From: Paragyromitra xinjiangensis
Lineage: Eukaryota > Ascomycota > Pezizomycetes > Pezizales > Discinaceae
Reading direction: 5' to 3'
Assembly (NCBI GenBank): GCA_038503065.1
Contig: JBCAMK010000015.1
Span: 1,116,001 to 1,180,000, forward strand
Length of the DNA: 64,000 nucleotides
The notes under the pieces were generated by a model. It did no database searches. It was not told where the DNA came from and was given only the letters and a program-made list of their open reading frames with translations. Position 1 is the first letter of the stretch. Each line of letters begins with the position of its first letter. Shown piece after piece: positions 23,681 to 35,981 of this stretch. The translations under genes were made by a program, and so were the position numbers.

Positions 23681-24525
23681 CTATCTTCGCAGAAACCGGC
23701 GACGAACTTTTTTTCCTTCGTGGATCAGATGGCCGCTGGGCTGATAGTAAATGGGACCCGGTAACACAAACCCCTCAGAGTTTCATCTTGGAGTCTTGAG
23801 ACTTTATTTTCTTGGCTGGGAAACTGGAGATCTAGATAAGCCGGCGCCGAACATGGAGTTTTGTTGGTTTTTTTCGCCCGCGGAGCGGGATTTTGGAAAT
23901 GAGAATTGTGGAGGTGAGTAGGTAGGCAGTTTTCCAGGCATATTTATACACATCAAGACAGTTTGTACATATAATATAGCTCCGTGGTGTGAATAGCATG
24001 GCTACTAAGGCTGCTTATAGTATAAAACTAAGATGTCGATGCTATTTAATCTTTGGAACAAGTGGCATCGGGGTATTCTCTTGTAATGAACTTACATGTA
24101 TGTAAGATTTAGATTAAATAATATGCGTTGGGGTCATGGTGTGTGGCGGAAGGACCAAAAGGCTTGAATGGGATAAAAATGATTATGTATCAGGTACTTT
24201 AGGTTCAGCTGAGGATCTAGGTTCGAGGTCTTCTCGAATGTGATTCTATGGGAAGTTTAAAAGTAGTAGTTATAATCTAAGGGACGTTATGCAAACACAG
24301 ACGCGGATAAAAGTAGTAATTGGAACTAAAGTGAGTCCGAACAGCGCTAATAGTAAAAAGAATAGCAAAAAGAATATTAAGAAGGTATCAACCAAGTAAA
24401 TAGGAGAGGCACAAATAAATAGGTCTGGAAGGTTAGATAGGGATGCCGTTTTCCGTTTCCTTGTAGGCGTATTGCAATCATCTCTCTCAACCTAGAACCT
24501 AATTTATCGCGGACGTCCTTCTAAA

Positions 24526-25023
24526 TCACTCCTGCTGCGATCGGGTGAGGGGGGGTACGGAGTTCTCAACAGCCACCATGTAAGCTATCAGAGCTTCCCT
24601 AAGTGTTGTTGCCCAATTATCAGTTTGTGGCAATTCAGAAGCTGCAATTCCTTCAGTATAATGGGTGATGAGGATTCTAAGTTGATGCCGCGTCTGATTG
24701 ATTTCAGTCAGAGATGTATCGAGATAGTCTTCTTGCGCTATCATAACCTCATCTGGCAATGGTATTATCGGGTATCTCTTATTTTCGAACGTCCTTCGCA
24801 TCCTAGCCTCCAAATTTTGTATTGCTATTTGAGCGGCTATTGCGCAGTTGATGACGGTATGGCGGTGTTGTGGAGTTCGTATAGTAGAAGCTACTTTATG
24901 ATTGAAAGGGATAATCAAGTTCTCCCAGATCGAGAGAGATGTAGCAGAACGATTACCGGAATTGAGGGGAGGAATATCAGCTAAATTGAATATGGGTGGA
25001 GGATCGGCCATAAATCCAGACAT
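24526..25023 (-). CDS. Small helical-protein family, copy 2 (165 aa)
   Basis: The start is the ATG of MSGFMADPPPIF; the open frame upstream of it begins with GTG and is leader. The product is mostly helical, with AIAAQIAIQNLEARMRRTF and a final block YMVAVENSVPPLTRSQQE. There is no signal peptide and no membrane segment. A TATAAATA box lies near 25166, about 140 bp upstream. The downstream flank (24231-24260, TCGAGGTCTTCTCGA) recurs downstream of copy 5, supporting common descent of the cluster. I recognise no named family; a lineage-specific gene is most likely. Confidence 0.55.
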   Translation of the reverse strand: MSGFMADPPPIFNLADIPPLNSGNRSATSLSIWENLIIPFNHKVASTIRTPQHRHTVINCAIAAQIAIQNLEARMRRTFENKRYPIIPLPDEVMIAQEDYLDTSLTEINQTRHQLRILITHYTEGIAASELPQTDNWATTLREALIAYMVAVENSVPPLTRSQQE

Positions 25024-25684
25024 CCTTAAAGTTTTAGAGATACTCTTTTTTCTTGGTTGGGAAACTGATGATAGATTTTGGGTGTGGAGGTTCACTGGTA
25101 CCGGTTGTTTCGTTTGTGAAGTGAGCTTTGTGTTGTAGAGGCGGGTTACGTGGTTTGTAGGCGTATTTATAGGGGTCGGGACAATTTGTACCTATACTAC
25201 GGTCCCTCTGCGGCCCGAATACTATAATCCTCGTGAGCGTTCAGAGGGTGGGACTGAGACATTGATGTCACTTGATCTTCGGGACAAGTAGTATTGGGGC
25301 TTTCACCGGTGGTACACTCATAGGCAACTTGATAATATTCTATATAATATATAGAATCATGGTATGTGGGGGAATCTGGAGGCTGGAGTTATATAGAAAT
25401 AGTTATGTCATAGGTGATTTGAAGTTGATTAAAGACATTAAATTTGAGGCCCTCTTGAATGGAGTTTTATACGGAGCTCGTGCACGTGGGGCGAATACAA
25501 TGAAATCTTATTCGAGGACTTCGTACATATATTGGTGGTATTAGTAGGAAATTTTAAAAGTTGTGAGAAAGTTTAAGACTATTAATCTTCGGTGATGTAA
25601 GCATCTATGTCGAATTATCTGGTTATTTATTTTGGTAAACCCTTGTGTATATAGATTGAGTGAAGGCCGAGTTAGTTACCATAC

Positions 25685-26278
25685 CTCTACTAGCGAAGTA
25701 AATGCATCAGTTAATGCATCATTTCTCCACCCAATATTTTGTGTGGGTAAGTCGTCTGTAAAGGCATCCAAAAAGTCGTAGGTAAATGCATTAAAAACAC
25801 AGCAAAAATTTGTATGGGAAAGGCATCGGGAAATGCATCAAGAAATGCATCATTAGTGACATTATACACATTTCCTTACGACTTTCCAAACCTTAATTCA
25901 AAGGAGTCAAAAGCAAAAAGTAACCAGGTCCAGGAGTTGAACCTTACACATTCAGCACATCTACTGAGTTCTTTATCACTTGCACTATTATATAGTTGAA
26001 CCTCTCAAACTGCCCACTTATTCCAGAAAAGCAGCCAAGTACACATTTACCGATGCCTTTATTGATACCTTTCGCGACGAATTTTCAAAGTACACATTTA
26101 CTGATGACTTTCCCGACGACTTTCCAAAGTACCCATCTACTGACGCCTTTACTGATGCCTTTCCTAGGGCCTTAGAAAAGACACCAGTAAAGTCGTTTTT
26201 AAATGCATCATTCATCCCTTTTCCCCTCAGATTTGTATGAGCAATGTGTAGATTGATGCATTTACTGCCGTAGTAGAG
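25685..26278. mobile_element. 594-bp MITE-like element with GTAAATGCATC subterminal repeats
   Basis: The ends match in inverted orientation over about 25 bp: CTCTACTAGCGAAGTAAATG on the left, and CTCTACTACGGCAGTAAATG on the right in reverse, each followed by CATCA. The interior carries many degenerate copies of GTAAATGCATC or its complement (for example ACTGATGCCTTTAC-like units at 26040-26165). Short repeats in both subterminal zones are typical of non-autonomous DNA transposons. I could not fix a target duplication. Open frames inside it are translations of the repeat, not genes. Confidence 0.6.
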
Positions 26279-26956
26279 TGCGGGTATATTTATGTGTTTT
26301 TGCTATCCCTAACTTAACCATTCTAATACATGTAGTTTTAAATCATTAAGTTACGGCTTGCTTCTCCTGGGGTACATGTACTTGATACCGACTAACCCTT
26401 TAATTGCCTATACATAGCCATAAGAACACTAGCAAGGACACAAACAGCTGAGAGACATAGTATAGATTAAGAAACCCCATCGGCAACTTAACTAGGACAT
26501 CTTACTTTAAAGGACTCTTCAAATGTAAATTGATACTTAAGTAGGGACGATATCAAACAGAAATATACGTAAGGTACATAGACACCGAAGCATAAGAGGT
26601 TGAATACCAATAGGTCTAGTAGTTGTTCTCCTTGGCAAGAGCAGTAAGGAGTGCGCTAACACAAACGAAACGAAAAAGAAAAGTTGACATAAGCGATGTG
26701 AAAGTAAGTAGGAGGAGGTGGGGTACGGGGCAAACAAAAAAGATACTATAATAAGCATACACATGAGTTCGAATATCACTGATAGAAGGAGAAAGTAAAG
26801 TAGCGGATTAAGGAAATTTAGGCCCAAAAGCGAAGTAAAACTGGTGGCTTGGTGAAATTGTGGCTTAGGGAGAGCTGGAGGTAGCCATAGGTGTCGGTTT
26901 TTGCAGCTTCTCCACCTCGAGCTCCCTACGCGAAAAATCCACCTTCAGGCTGTGAC

Positions 26957-27322
26957 CTATTCCCTTACTAATTCGGTTTCGATAAAGAGACGATATTTGA
27001 GAATGGCCTCCATAAGGGCTCTCGGTGATACAGATGGTAAAACAAAGAGAAAATTTTGGAGTTCGTCGTCTGCTTCGAGCCATGCCCTTTTCATCGCAAG
27101 CCCAGTTGACGTTGATAAAGAGGGTTTTAGGGTATTCTCAATGTCTTCGATAGCATCTATGGCTCTTGCGCCGGCTTTTTCGATTTCAATGAGCTGAGGA
27201 GCTACTTCAGTTGCGGTTCTTAGCAACCTTGTCAAGTGTTTAAGGCTGTTCTCCATTTCCGATATTAATGGCCCTAGGGATACGTCTTGTCCATCGGAGG
27301 CCGACATGGGGGTATTTACCAT
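26957..27322 (-). CDS. Small helical-protein family, copy 3 (121 aa)
   Basis: The ATG begins MVNTPMSASDGQ. The helical core AIDAIEDIENTLKP, then ALMEAILKYRLFIET, matches copies 4 and 5 (AIDAIRNVDQDLNPP and LRTIEHYYNVVEHY in copy 4). Just after the stop another frame stays open to 26865. A 26-nt GTAAGG...AAG segment could be a very short intron that would extend the C-terminus; such a length is unusual, so I leave the stop as the end. Function unknown. Confidence 0.55.
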   Translation of the reverse strand: MVNTPMSASDGQDVSLGPLISEMENSLKHLTRLLRTATEVAPQLIEIEKAGARAIDAIEDIENTLKPSLSTSTGLAMKRAWLEADDELQNFLFVLPSVSPRALMEAILKYRLFIETELVRE

Positions 27323-27649
27323 GAGATCCCGAGGGTGCCTGGTGGATAGGGTATGGTTGTTCTCACTGATGATTATGGAAGAGTTATCTATTTCTTCTAG
27401 ATCTGCTACAAGTTAGCCGTAGGAGTGATTCTTATTGCCGAGTGGGATTTTCTAGGGAAAGATGGTACCTAGACCTAGACCTATCGGTATATATGTACTC
27501 TACGTAGTTAATTACTATGGCCGGTATAGATAAAAACCCTAGAGGGTAATGTATCTCTTTCTATACACCGATACCGACCGTCGTATGCATCACCATCATC
27601 ATCGTCAGCAAGTTCACCTCTTCTCACCTCCCTTCTCCCTGGCCCTCTT
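27323..27649. other. Promoter flank of copy 3 and insertion flank of element E1
   Basis: Contains GGTATATATGTACTC and an ACTATGGCCGGTATAG-like block, resembling the promoter of copy 4. CT-rich DNA leads to the TT target site of element E1. Confidence 0.4.
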
Positions 27650-29610
27650 CATCAGCAAAAATTGATAAAGCCGCCCCGGCCGCCTGGAGGTCGGGGCGGT
27701 CGGGCGGAATGTTACCCTTCTGTTAGGTAGCTGCAGCATCTCGGCGCGCCCTGGAGGCATGGTTTCTAGACCTTTGACCGCCTGGAGGAGGTCGTTTCCT
27801 CCTGTAGCAAGTGGTGTAGTGGGCTGCTTCTAGACGCGTGTGGTCCCTCGCTGCCGCAGGATTTTGGCAGCAGTTCGCCCTGTAGAATGGATTTGTACAG
27901 TAGGGCCTGGAATATTCGGGAATCACTTGTATGGAACCAATATCATTGACAATTGCTTTATTCTATGTATCTATGTATCTATATATCTATGTACAAATAT
28001 CGAGGGCGCAGCTAAACTAGCTTCTGTGGAAGCTGCAGCAGCAAGTCGACGACCTGCCAGAGGCAGGCAGCGAATTGACCTATTGGCGCAGGCAGCGGAA
28101 GCTCGGGCAGCGAATCGACCTATTGGCGCAGGCGCAGGAAGCTCAGGCAGCGAATCGACCAATTGGCGCAGGCGCAGCTCAGGCTCAGGCAGCAGAAGCT
28201 CAGGCAGCGAATCGACCTATTGGCGCAGGCGCAGGCTCAGGCTCAGGCAGCAGAAGCTCAGGCAGCGAATCGACCTATTGGCGCAGGCGCAGGAAGCTCA
28301 GTCAGCGAATTGACCATATGGCGCAGGCAGCAGAAGCTCAGGCAGCGAATCGACCTATTGGCGCAGGCGCAGGCTCAGGCTCAGGCAGCAGAAGCTCAGG
28401 CAGCGAATCGACCTATTGGCGCAGGCGCAGGAAGCTCAGGCAGCGAATTGACCTATTGGCGCAGGCGCAGGCTCAGGCGCAGGCAGCAGAAGCTCAGGCA
28501 GCGAATCGACCTATTGGCGCAGGCGCAGGCTCAGGCTCAGGCAGCAGAAGCTCAGGCAGCGAATCGACCTATTGGCGCAGGCGCAGGAAGCTCAGTCAGC
28601 GAATTGACCTATTGGCGCAGGCGCAGGCTCAGGCTCAGGCAGCAGAAGCTCAGGCAGCGAATCGACCAATTGGCGCAGGCGCAGGAAGCTCAGGCAGCGA
28701 ATAGACCTATTGGCGCAGGCTCAGGCTCAGGCTCAGGAAGCGAATTGACCATATGGCGGAAGCGGAGGAGGCGGCGGAAGCTCAGGCGGCGGATCGACCA
28801 TGTGGCGGAGGCGGCGGAAGCTCAGGCAGCGAATCGATCATATGGCGGAGGCGGAGGAAGCTCGGGCAGCGGATCGACGACCTCCAGGAGGCGGCGGAAG
28901 CTCAAGAAGCTCAGGCAGCGGAAGCTCAGGCAGCGGATCGACCATATGGCAGAGGCAGCAGAAGCTCAGGCAGCGAATTGAGCTGCTTGCTGAGCTCGCT
29001 TAGGCGGAAGCAAGCAGCCAGCGGAGGCGGAGGAAGCTGAAGCAGCGGATCAAAGCGAGTCTAGGAGGCATATCAGCGGGAATCATATAAACGGAAGCGA
29101 GACGTACCTCGGAGTTACTTTGCAAGCAGAGCTTAGTACTTCGAGCCTAAAAGTCACGATGTCAGCAAAGTCCTATGGTACAGCGAGGTTGAGAATGGGT
29201 GGGAGGGAATAGGGGGAAGCAATAGTAGGAAGGACGGGAAGGAATAGGGGGAGGTGGAGATTGGTGTCTTACTAGGCGTTGCTTTGGCGACGACTTGGCG
29301 ACGACTTGGCGACTACAAAGTGATGACTAAGCGACCTCCAGATTTTTGAAAATCGCTAAGTGCCTGGGAGGCGGGTGAAGTGAATTCTGCTAAGTCCCGA
29401 GTTCTCAGGGACTTAGAAAAATTCGATCGAAAATTTGCTAAGTACTCAAGCTGCCGCCCAGCGCTGCCGGATGGTGGGAGGTCGCCCGGAAGCGCTGCAG
29501 GCAGCAAGTGCCGCCCGGGGAAATCGCAGCAGGCAGTAAGTGGCGCCCGGGTGTGGCAGGCGGTCGGGCGGAATATGTACCTATTGGGCGCAATTTTTTT
29601 TTTGCTGATG
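27650..29610 (+). mobile_element. Non-autonomous DNA element E, copy 1
   Basis: Bounded by CATCAGCAAAAA and its inverted complement TTTTTTGCTGATG, with a TT duplication on both sides (27648-27649 and 29611-29612). Inside the left end lie a GC-rich GGTCGGGCGGAAT segment and a short TATCTATG microsatellite (about 27961-27995). A ~1-kb tandem array follows. The right part has GGCGACGACTT repeats, ACTTAG-containing inverted motifs and a second GGTCGGGCGGAAT. The long frames through the array are repeat translations. No transposase is encoded, so it must be mobilised in trans. Two further copies in the window lie in the opposite orientation. Superfamily unassigned; a 2-bp duplication is compatible with some CMC relatives. 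Confidence 0.88.
28031..29045 (+). repeat. Internal tandem array of element E copy 1
   Basis: Higher-order tandem repeat built from GAATCGACCTATTGGCGCAG, GCGCAG/GCTCAG hexamer runs and GCAGAAGCTCAGGCAGC, in varied combinations with unit lengths of about 40-60 bp. Matching arrays lie in copies 2 (about 42170-43060) and 3 (about 50050-50970) on the other strand. Copy number and hexamer content differ between the three copies. Confidence 0.85.
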
Positions 29611-30189
29611 TTCTCTCTAATGCCGCTGCTTCTTTCTCACCAGGGTACATGAGGCTGTGAGTAGAAAACACAATAGTGGTACACTATGTAATTGTGAGAA
29701 GCGTGCATGTTGTATGTGTAAGCTAAGCTTGGGACTATCACTCACATATCACACACGACATTTGCGTTCTTATTCTACAGTGTGTGTGTAGAACTCTCTG
29801 TAGCCTTGCGCGACTGTCTCAGGGAGATGAACGACCGTACCTTGAAAACTGTGTCAGATTAATCTTTCGTCGCTAGGGTTGTGTGTAGTCGTCCCGCGAG
29901 GTCTGTGTGAGTATCAGGTGGCAAGTGTGCTATTGCCACCCCAAGCCTGCGTGGATGTCATACCGAAATTGCGTTTCGATCGTCGCTTCTCATAACAAGT
30001 AGCTGACTCGTGATGGACTAAGAACCTAGTTCAATCATGTCAGAAACACAATTTCTGTTGCGACACCTACACGGCTCAAGTGTTCTATAGCAACAACTGC
30101 ATTTTGTGCTATCTGCGCTGCTTGATTGTGTTCACCATAGTACGAGTAACATGCCTCTACTAGCAACCGTAGATAGGGAGCAGCAAAAA
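29611..30189. other. Non-coding flank with scattered TGTG/ACACAA motifs
   Basis: No gene. Motifs such as AACACAAT, TTGTGTGTAG, TCTGTGTGAG and GATTGTGTTC recur through the stretch, more sparsely than in the dense array at 51660-52630. It may be the left subterminal zone of the two-gene transposon. Confidence 0.35.
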
Positions 30190-30505
30190 ATTAATTATTT
30201 AAAAATTAGGGTTTGCGAGGGGGGAAGAAATGCAATTGTTTAAAAAATCAAACTCCGCAAAAGAAAAAGAAACACAATTATTTAAAAAAATCAAAGTTTG
30301 CGAAAGAAAAAGAAACACGATTATTTAAAAAAATCAAAGTCTGCAAAAGAAAAAGAAATGCAATTATTTAAAAAATCAAAGTTCGCAAAGGGAGAAAGGG
30401 TGCAATTATCTAAAAATCAAGATCTGCAAAAGAAAAAGAAATGCAATCATTTAGAAATTAAAACCCGCAAAATAAAAAGAAAGGCAATTATTTAAAAAAA
30501 TTATA
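30190..30505 (+). repeat. A-r rich minisatellite, ~45-bp unit
   Basis: About seven degenerate tandem copies of a unit containing GAAATGCAATTATTTAAAAA then TCAAAGTTTGC and a run of AAAAGAAAAA. It lies just downstream of the stop codon of the large minus-strand gene. Confidence 0.85.
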
Positions 30506-31585
30506 AGTGACGCAACTGCGAGAGCTAGCACACTGTTAGAGCCATACATAGACCTATAGTAGAAACAGCTGTCAGCGCAGTGTGACTTACATATCCTGGA
30601 GGATTCTCCTTCTCAAACTCCAACCATTCATCCTTTAGGGATCTTTTTGCACATTTTATATCGTTAGTGTTTGTGATATCACGGAGCTGCCCCGCCGACT
30701 GTGTGAGTTTCGTACTTCCTATTCGAGCTCTCTTTGAACGCCGAGGATTGACATCATCCAAATCACCCGTGCTTTGACTGACGGCGATGACTTCTTCAAT
30801 TTCCTGTAGGACGTCGCGGTTGCTGTTTCCTTTTTTGTTCTGGATTCTTAGAGATGTTCTCCTTTTCGGCTTCTGACCCTTTTTCAAAGCAGGAGGTTTT
30901 GCCAACTCAATATTGGTAACCTTACGCATTAAGACAGCGCATTAGCCAGATGTTGAGGGAGAAATTGGTAGAAATGCAGGAATACCTTTGTCCTTCTAGA
31001 CTTAGCTTCCCTATTACTAGAACTACCCGTCATATGCTTGCCCCTGCTCGATTCGATTTGATATTGATTTGCGATTTCAGGGTTCCGAGTTGGAGTATAG
31101 GTTGTCCTTTCCTTGTCACTCTAATTATAATGGGGATGAATTAGCGTTAGGTAAACTCATAGTGAGAATATACAGAGTTGCCAGGTTACTTGCATCGTCG
31201 CTTGTTGCTGGAACCTGAACCTCGTTGCGAATACTGTCTTCCTCATCCATAAACTGTTTTATTCCACCTTAGCTATCTGTGCACCTGCAAGCTTCAAGTT
31301 TGAAAATATAAGGACACACCGGAAACTCGTTTAGAAGAGAATTAAAATCAGGCTATTTGTTCATTTGAATTAGCTTAGTTTATAGACCAATAAAAAGGGG
31401 AATGTACTTGATTTGGGTTCTGTTCCAGCTGAAGTTCCTCGTCACCAGAATTGTAAAGATTAGTCTTGAGAGTTAAGGGTTGTTAGCACATTATCAAACG
31501 AGTAAGTTAGGCTAGGACACCGTACACGTTTTGCTGCCCCAACATTAATTCCACCCCCTGAGTAAAGCCTAACAATATTATCTAG

Positions 31586-32630
31586 TGTTATACCTATGGC
31601 TATAGGCGTGCAGTGGTCTCCCTGTTACCCTACCTACGTAGGGAGTTACCCTACCTTCCATTTGGTCACCTTCCCGTCTTCGTTGGACCCCTCTGTGGCT
31701 GCCTGTTGTGATATTGGCCTTCCCAGCCTATTCCCAGGCAGTTACCCTGCCTTCCCCGGTTACCCGGCCGTTACCCTGCCTTCGCTTGCGCTGCTGGCAG
31801 CGCTGGATCGAGAAGGGGGGACACCCGCAAAATATCCGCGTCCCGGAGACTAAAAGTAACCCTTTGGTCGTCAACGGCGCCCTTCCCGCGGAACGTGACC
31901 CGGAGGGTATGTATGAGAGGTCTTCATAGGGCAACTTGGGGCGCCGAGTCACGTGGGCTATTCGGATTAGTCATCAGAGGTCTCCTGCCCGCGCTACGGG
32001 GCTCCAAACACCAGCTGTCGCAACAAAACGATATCGTGTAACCACCTACTCGATCGGGCGAACGCAACCGTCGCAATCGTATCATCGCCACGTCGAACCG
32101 AGGCGATCTGAGGATTACTGAACGAGGGGTAAGCGTCGGAAGTTGGAGATATCGCTGGCCGATAGGATGTCTGGATAAATGGATAAGTCGAGTTAGTTCA
32201 ATTTGTAATAGTAGATAGTTTAGTCCTTCGACCCAAGCTACAAAGAACACACAGTAGTAAAGAGGACGGGATATAAATACTCTTGCATTGGACGGCAATT
32301 CAAGTCGATCATCATCGGGAAGAACGAGCCTTATCAATATTATTTTGTTACCAACATACTTTGTTCCGTGATAAATTCTCCATCGTATCGAGTTGTTTAG
32401 CATAGCTTCGCGCTTCAACACTCGTGTCCTTCCTATTGAGAAAGTTCTTTCAACGGAACAGCCCGACCCTTATCTCGCTTAAACTATCGTTGTCTTTGTG
32501 CGGTTCATGAAGTTGTCAGGACGTGCGCTCGGGTATTGTGCTCCGGATAGTAGCCGCTCGAGTTACAGAGTCTAGAGAGCTATCTAGTTCTTCGCTTAAT
32601 TCAGTAGTGGTGCGAAGTACCGGTCCTACA
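31586..32630 (+). repeat. 5' LTR
   Basis: 1045 bp, TG...CA. The bases just inside (32631 on) do not show a TGG-type tRNA primer site; instead TATTGAT/ATATCAATA forms a small hairpin. Confidence 0.95.
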
Positions 32631-32675
32631 AGATATATTGATAGGCATATCAATACCGAGGATACTCTCGACACC

Positions 32676-34944
32676 ATGAGTAGTCACCACGATACGGAGA
32701 TGTCAGACCACCTTGACATTCTCCAAGACGGAGACCCCCGTCATCAACTTACTACTAGGTCAACTGGCCGAGTAGCAAGTATCACATCCTCACAGCGTCG
32801 CAATCAGCCACGCCATAACACTTCATATGTCGGCTTCCGAAGCCACAGCCGTACACGTCCAGGTCTTACAGGCCTTTGGAACACTCTCCCCCGCCCAACC
32901 ATCGACCAAGGATCAGCCAGCCGGCCGATCCAAATCGAAGGAGCTACGGAGATTCCACGGTTGACCATAAACGACTCCCCACGTCAGGTGGAGGTCATGC
33001 ACGCAATCCAAGCAGCATTCGAGTTCATAGTCGAAAGACAAGACCAAGCAGCAGTAGGCTTTAGTGTAGGAGTGGAGGCTCTTAGCGAAGAGAATCAAGC
33101 GCTCTACATTCAGTTAGCCGAGGTTCAGAGGAACATCGAGCAGGGCTACCAATACGCCGATGGCGAGTTAACCGAGATGCTTGGACGTGTCCAAGGTCTT
33201 GAGGTAGCGGCTCAAGAGGCGATCGATGAGATGGAAATCCGAAACATCCAACGTCTCGCAAGCGTTGCCACCCACTTCGAACAACGCGAACAGGAACACC
33301 GTAGAGTCACCGAGCAGGTCAAGCATGGGCTGGATGCAGAGATTGCTCATACCCAATAAAAGTGGACGAATACCTCACTACTACCCTCGTCGACGTCATT
33401 GACAGTAGAATCAGTGAAGGCTCAACGTGCTCGCTCACAACGGACGACTCCCACCCGGCGGAAGCAACCCGACGTCTCACAAGGAGTGAGAAAGGAAAGG
33501 ATCGGGAACCCCAAACTACCGCAGGTCCATCAGGGACCCAAGGGAACGGAGGACGAGGACCACCGAGATCCCCATGGGTTCCCATTGCACCAGCAAGTTC
33601 TCACAGTTCGCAAGCCGGAGGAGATGTTGTGGTAGGACTAAGTCCAGCCGAACAAGCAGCCATGCTAGCCAGAATGCGTGAGGATAAGACGCTTAGCCGC
33701 CGGAAAACTAGCCTGGGAAGAAAACCAGAGACGGCGTAGTATAAGCCAAACCCCTGCCCCCAATCACCAACCTCCACCTCCCCAGTGGACCCACAAGGCC
33801 CAGCGGTCCACAACCACTATTACGTTGCCCGCTTCCTAAAGGCGCCAGACATCACAAAATCCCTATCAGTGGACCATAAAAGTGCACCGCCGCCACCAAC
33901 CAGGACCTGAAAACCTGGATTCGAAGCCTCGAAGTTTACTTCAAGGTAAACAGCTTTATGTGGACCTCAGACGAGTATAAAATCCACTATGCAGCAGGGC
34001 GTTGCGATGGACCCAAGGTTAGACCCTACGTCATCATGTATACTAACAAGATGGATGGAGCGGAAGGATACGCCCGTATCCCCGCATATTCGTACTGGGT
34101 GAACTTCGTCGAAAAGATGACCGAAATTTTCGGATCCCCGGACGAACAACGTGACGCAGTCCATGCTATGGACAAGGTCACCTACACCACCATCGAAGAC
34201 TACCTACTGAAGATGAGTAGTCTTAACCTTAAGGTCAGGATGACGGGAATTTTGTGGAGGATGAAGGTGGAATCGAAGGTCCCTGTGAAGATCCGGGAGA
34301 TGATGCTCCCCTTTGGTAAGATCTATGACGATGAGCAGTGGATAGAGCAGTTGCGGGAGGTTGGAAGGGCAAGAGAAGAGTTTGATTACCATGTCAAACT
34401 AGAGAACCGTGGACTCCCAGCCACAGACAGCCGAGGGAAAGCGGAGGAAAAGAAAAAGGAGAGTCGTAGGGAAAAGGGTTTCAATAACCGCTTTAAGAAG
34501 GAGTCCACTGGCAGTGCTGGACCATCTAAGGACAAGCCCCCCAAGGAGGAAAAACCCACTAACACTCAGGGAAGCCCACCGGATTGGAAGAAGCTCCACT
34601 ACGGTGTCCCCGAGGATCTAATCCAGAAAAGGCGAAAAGCAAAAGCCTGCACCCGCTGCGGACGCACCGAGTGCCACTGGAAGACTTGCGACATGAAGGA
34701 ACCGAGAACAGTCTCGGCAGCCGAATTGACTCGCAAACGGAAGTGGGTCAAACCCAACGAGGAGGCCACCACAGCCTTAGAAAAGCGGATGAAGTTAGTC
34801 CCCAAGACGAGGACCGCGACAGTGTCTTCGGCGGAGAGGACCGTGAGCGGAGTCTCTGTTCCAAAAGGACAGAGCTCCAAAACCCCTATTAACTTGTACA
34901 CCAACATGGACTCCGACGAAGAAATGTCGGGGGATTTTCCTTAA
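32676..34944 (+). pseudogene. Gag region, in three frames
   Basis: An open frame from the ATG at 32676 stops at 33359. It is followed by an open frame at 33362-33739 and a third at 33958-34944, each in a different phase. The first part has a predicted coiled coil (about residues 150-225). The third holds a capsid-like helical region (YWVNFVEKMTEIFGSP) and a zinc-knuckle-like CTRCGRTECHWKTC, in which Cys and His spacing departs from the canonical CX2CX4HX4C. The frame changes suggest a degenerate or defective Gag, unless some reflect frameshifting. Confidence 0.7.
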
Positions 34945-35075
34945 GTCGACTACCTGTTCAGGAAGTAGCAGACGTTAACCAAACATTCGAAAGCCTGAAA
35001 ATTGAAGATAGAATTGTCTCTGTCCTGGAGACCGAAAAACCCAAAAACAATTTAAAGCGCAAAACGGCGGATTCC

Positions 35076-35981
35076 TTGGAAACCTCCAACAAAAAGAAGT
35101 GTGTCGAACCCACAGTGTTCGTCAGGCCGCGTGGCCAGGTTTTCCTAGTGTTGAATGGCCGGAAGGTAGTGGCCAATGTTTTGCTGGATTCTGGAAGTAA
35201 TGTATTTCTCATGTCTCCTTTGTTTGTTGAAAAATGGTCGGTCCCACAGGTGAAAAGAGACGTCCCGGTTGCAGTGAAGAACTTCGCAGGCGGAGTTGTG
35301 GCAGGCGCGGGACAAGCCTTTACTAATAGTATTACCATGATTATGGGCAATAATCATACAAGCACGATAGCGTGTGAGATTGGACCTGTCGAGGCTGGGT
35401 TAGACATAATAGTGCCAGGGGGTTGGTGGTTGACGGATCATCGGTTGAGCAACCCTTACGACCATGCAAACTGGAAGTTCGAATCTCCTGGTTGCTGTGA
35501 CCAGTGCTCGGTGACGACGGCTCCTCTTAATGAGTTCGATCATATCGAGTATGACGAATGGCTTGGGCTGGATGAAAATGCAAAGATAATCGGAATGGTA
35601 ACCGCAGTCGAAGAAGAATTAGAGTTACTCAAGCAGCTCCCGGCTCCCTACCACCGATTTGTGGATCTTTTTGGTACCCCTCTCCAGCGAAGCCTACCTG
35701 AGCACAGGCCATTTGATCATGCGATCGACCTCGAACCCGGGACAACCGCCCCGTGGGGTCCAATATATAAGCTTTCTGAGAAGGAACTCGAGGTTCTCCG
35801 TAAGTACTTGGACAAAATGGTGGCCGAAGGGAAAATCAGACCCAGCAAGTCACCTGCAGGATCTCCCATATTGTTTGCGCCGAAACCAAACGGAGGCCTA
35901 CGCTTATGCGTAGACTACCGTGGCTTGAATAAGGTAACAGTGAAGAACCGGTACTTCGCCGCTAATGTCCGAGCTTCGTGA
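35076..35981 (+). pseudogene. Pol N-terminal part: aspartic protease and start of reverse transcriptase
   Basis: Contains the retropepsin motif [12 protein letters not shown], a linker, and the start of RT ([38 protein letters not shown]). The frame is then lost near 35955, where the conserved RT continuation moves to another frame at 35965. This break falls inside the RT domain, not at a gag-pol junction, so it is a lesion rather than a programmed shift. Confidence 0.8.

Noticed and set aside
26018..26240. Open frames with repeated FTDAF-like units
   Set aside because: Translation of the MITE-like repeat; no start context or homologue.
27840..29040. Long open frames (up to 272 codons) through the element E array
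   Set aside because: All frames stay open because the repeat unit lacks stops; the products are repeat translations and the same DNA is open on both strands.
30298..30495. Lys-rich 65-codon frame
   Set aside because: Translation of the A-rich minisatellite.
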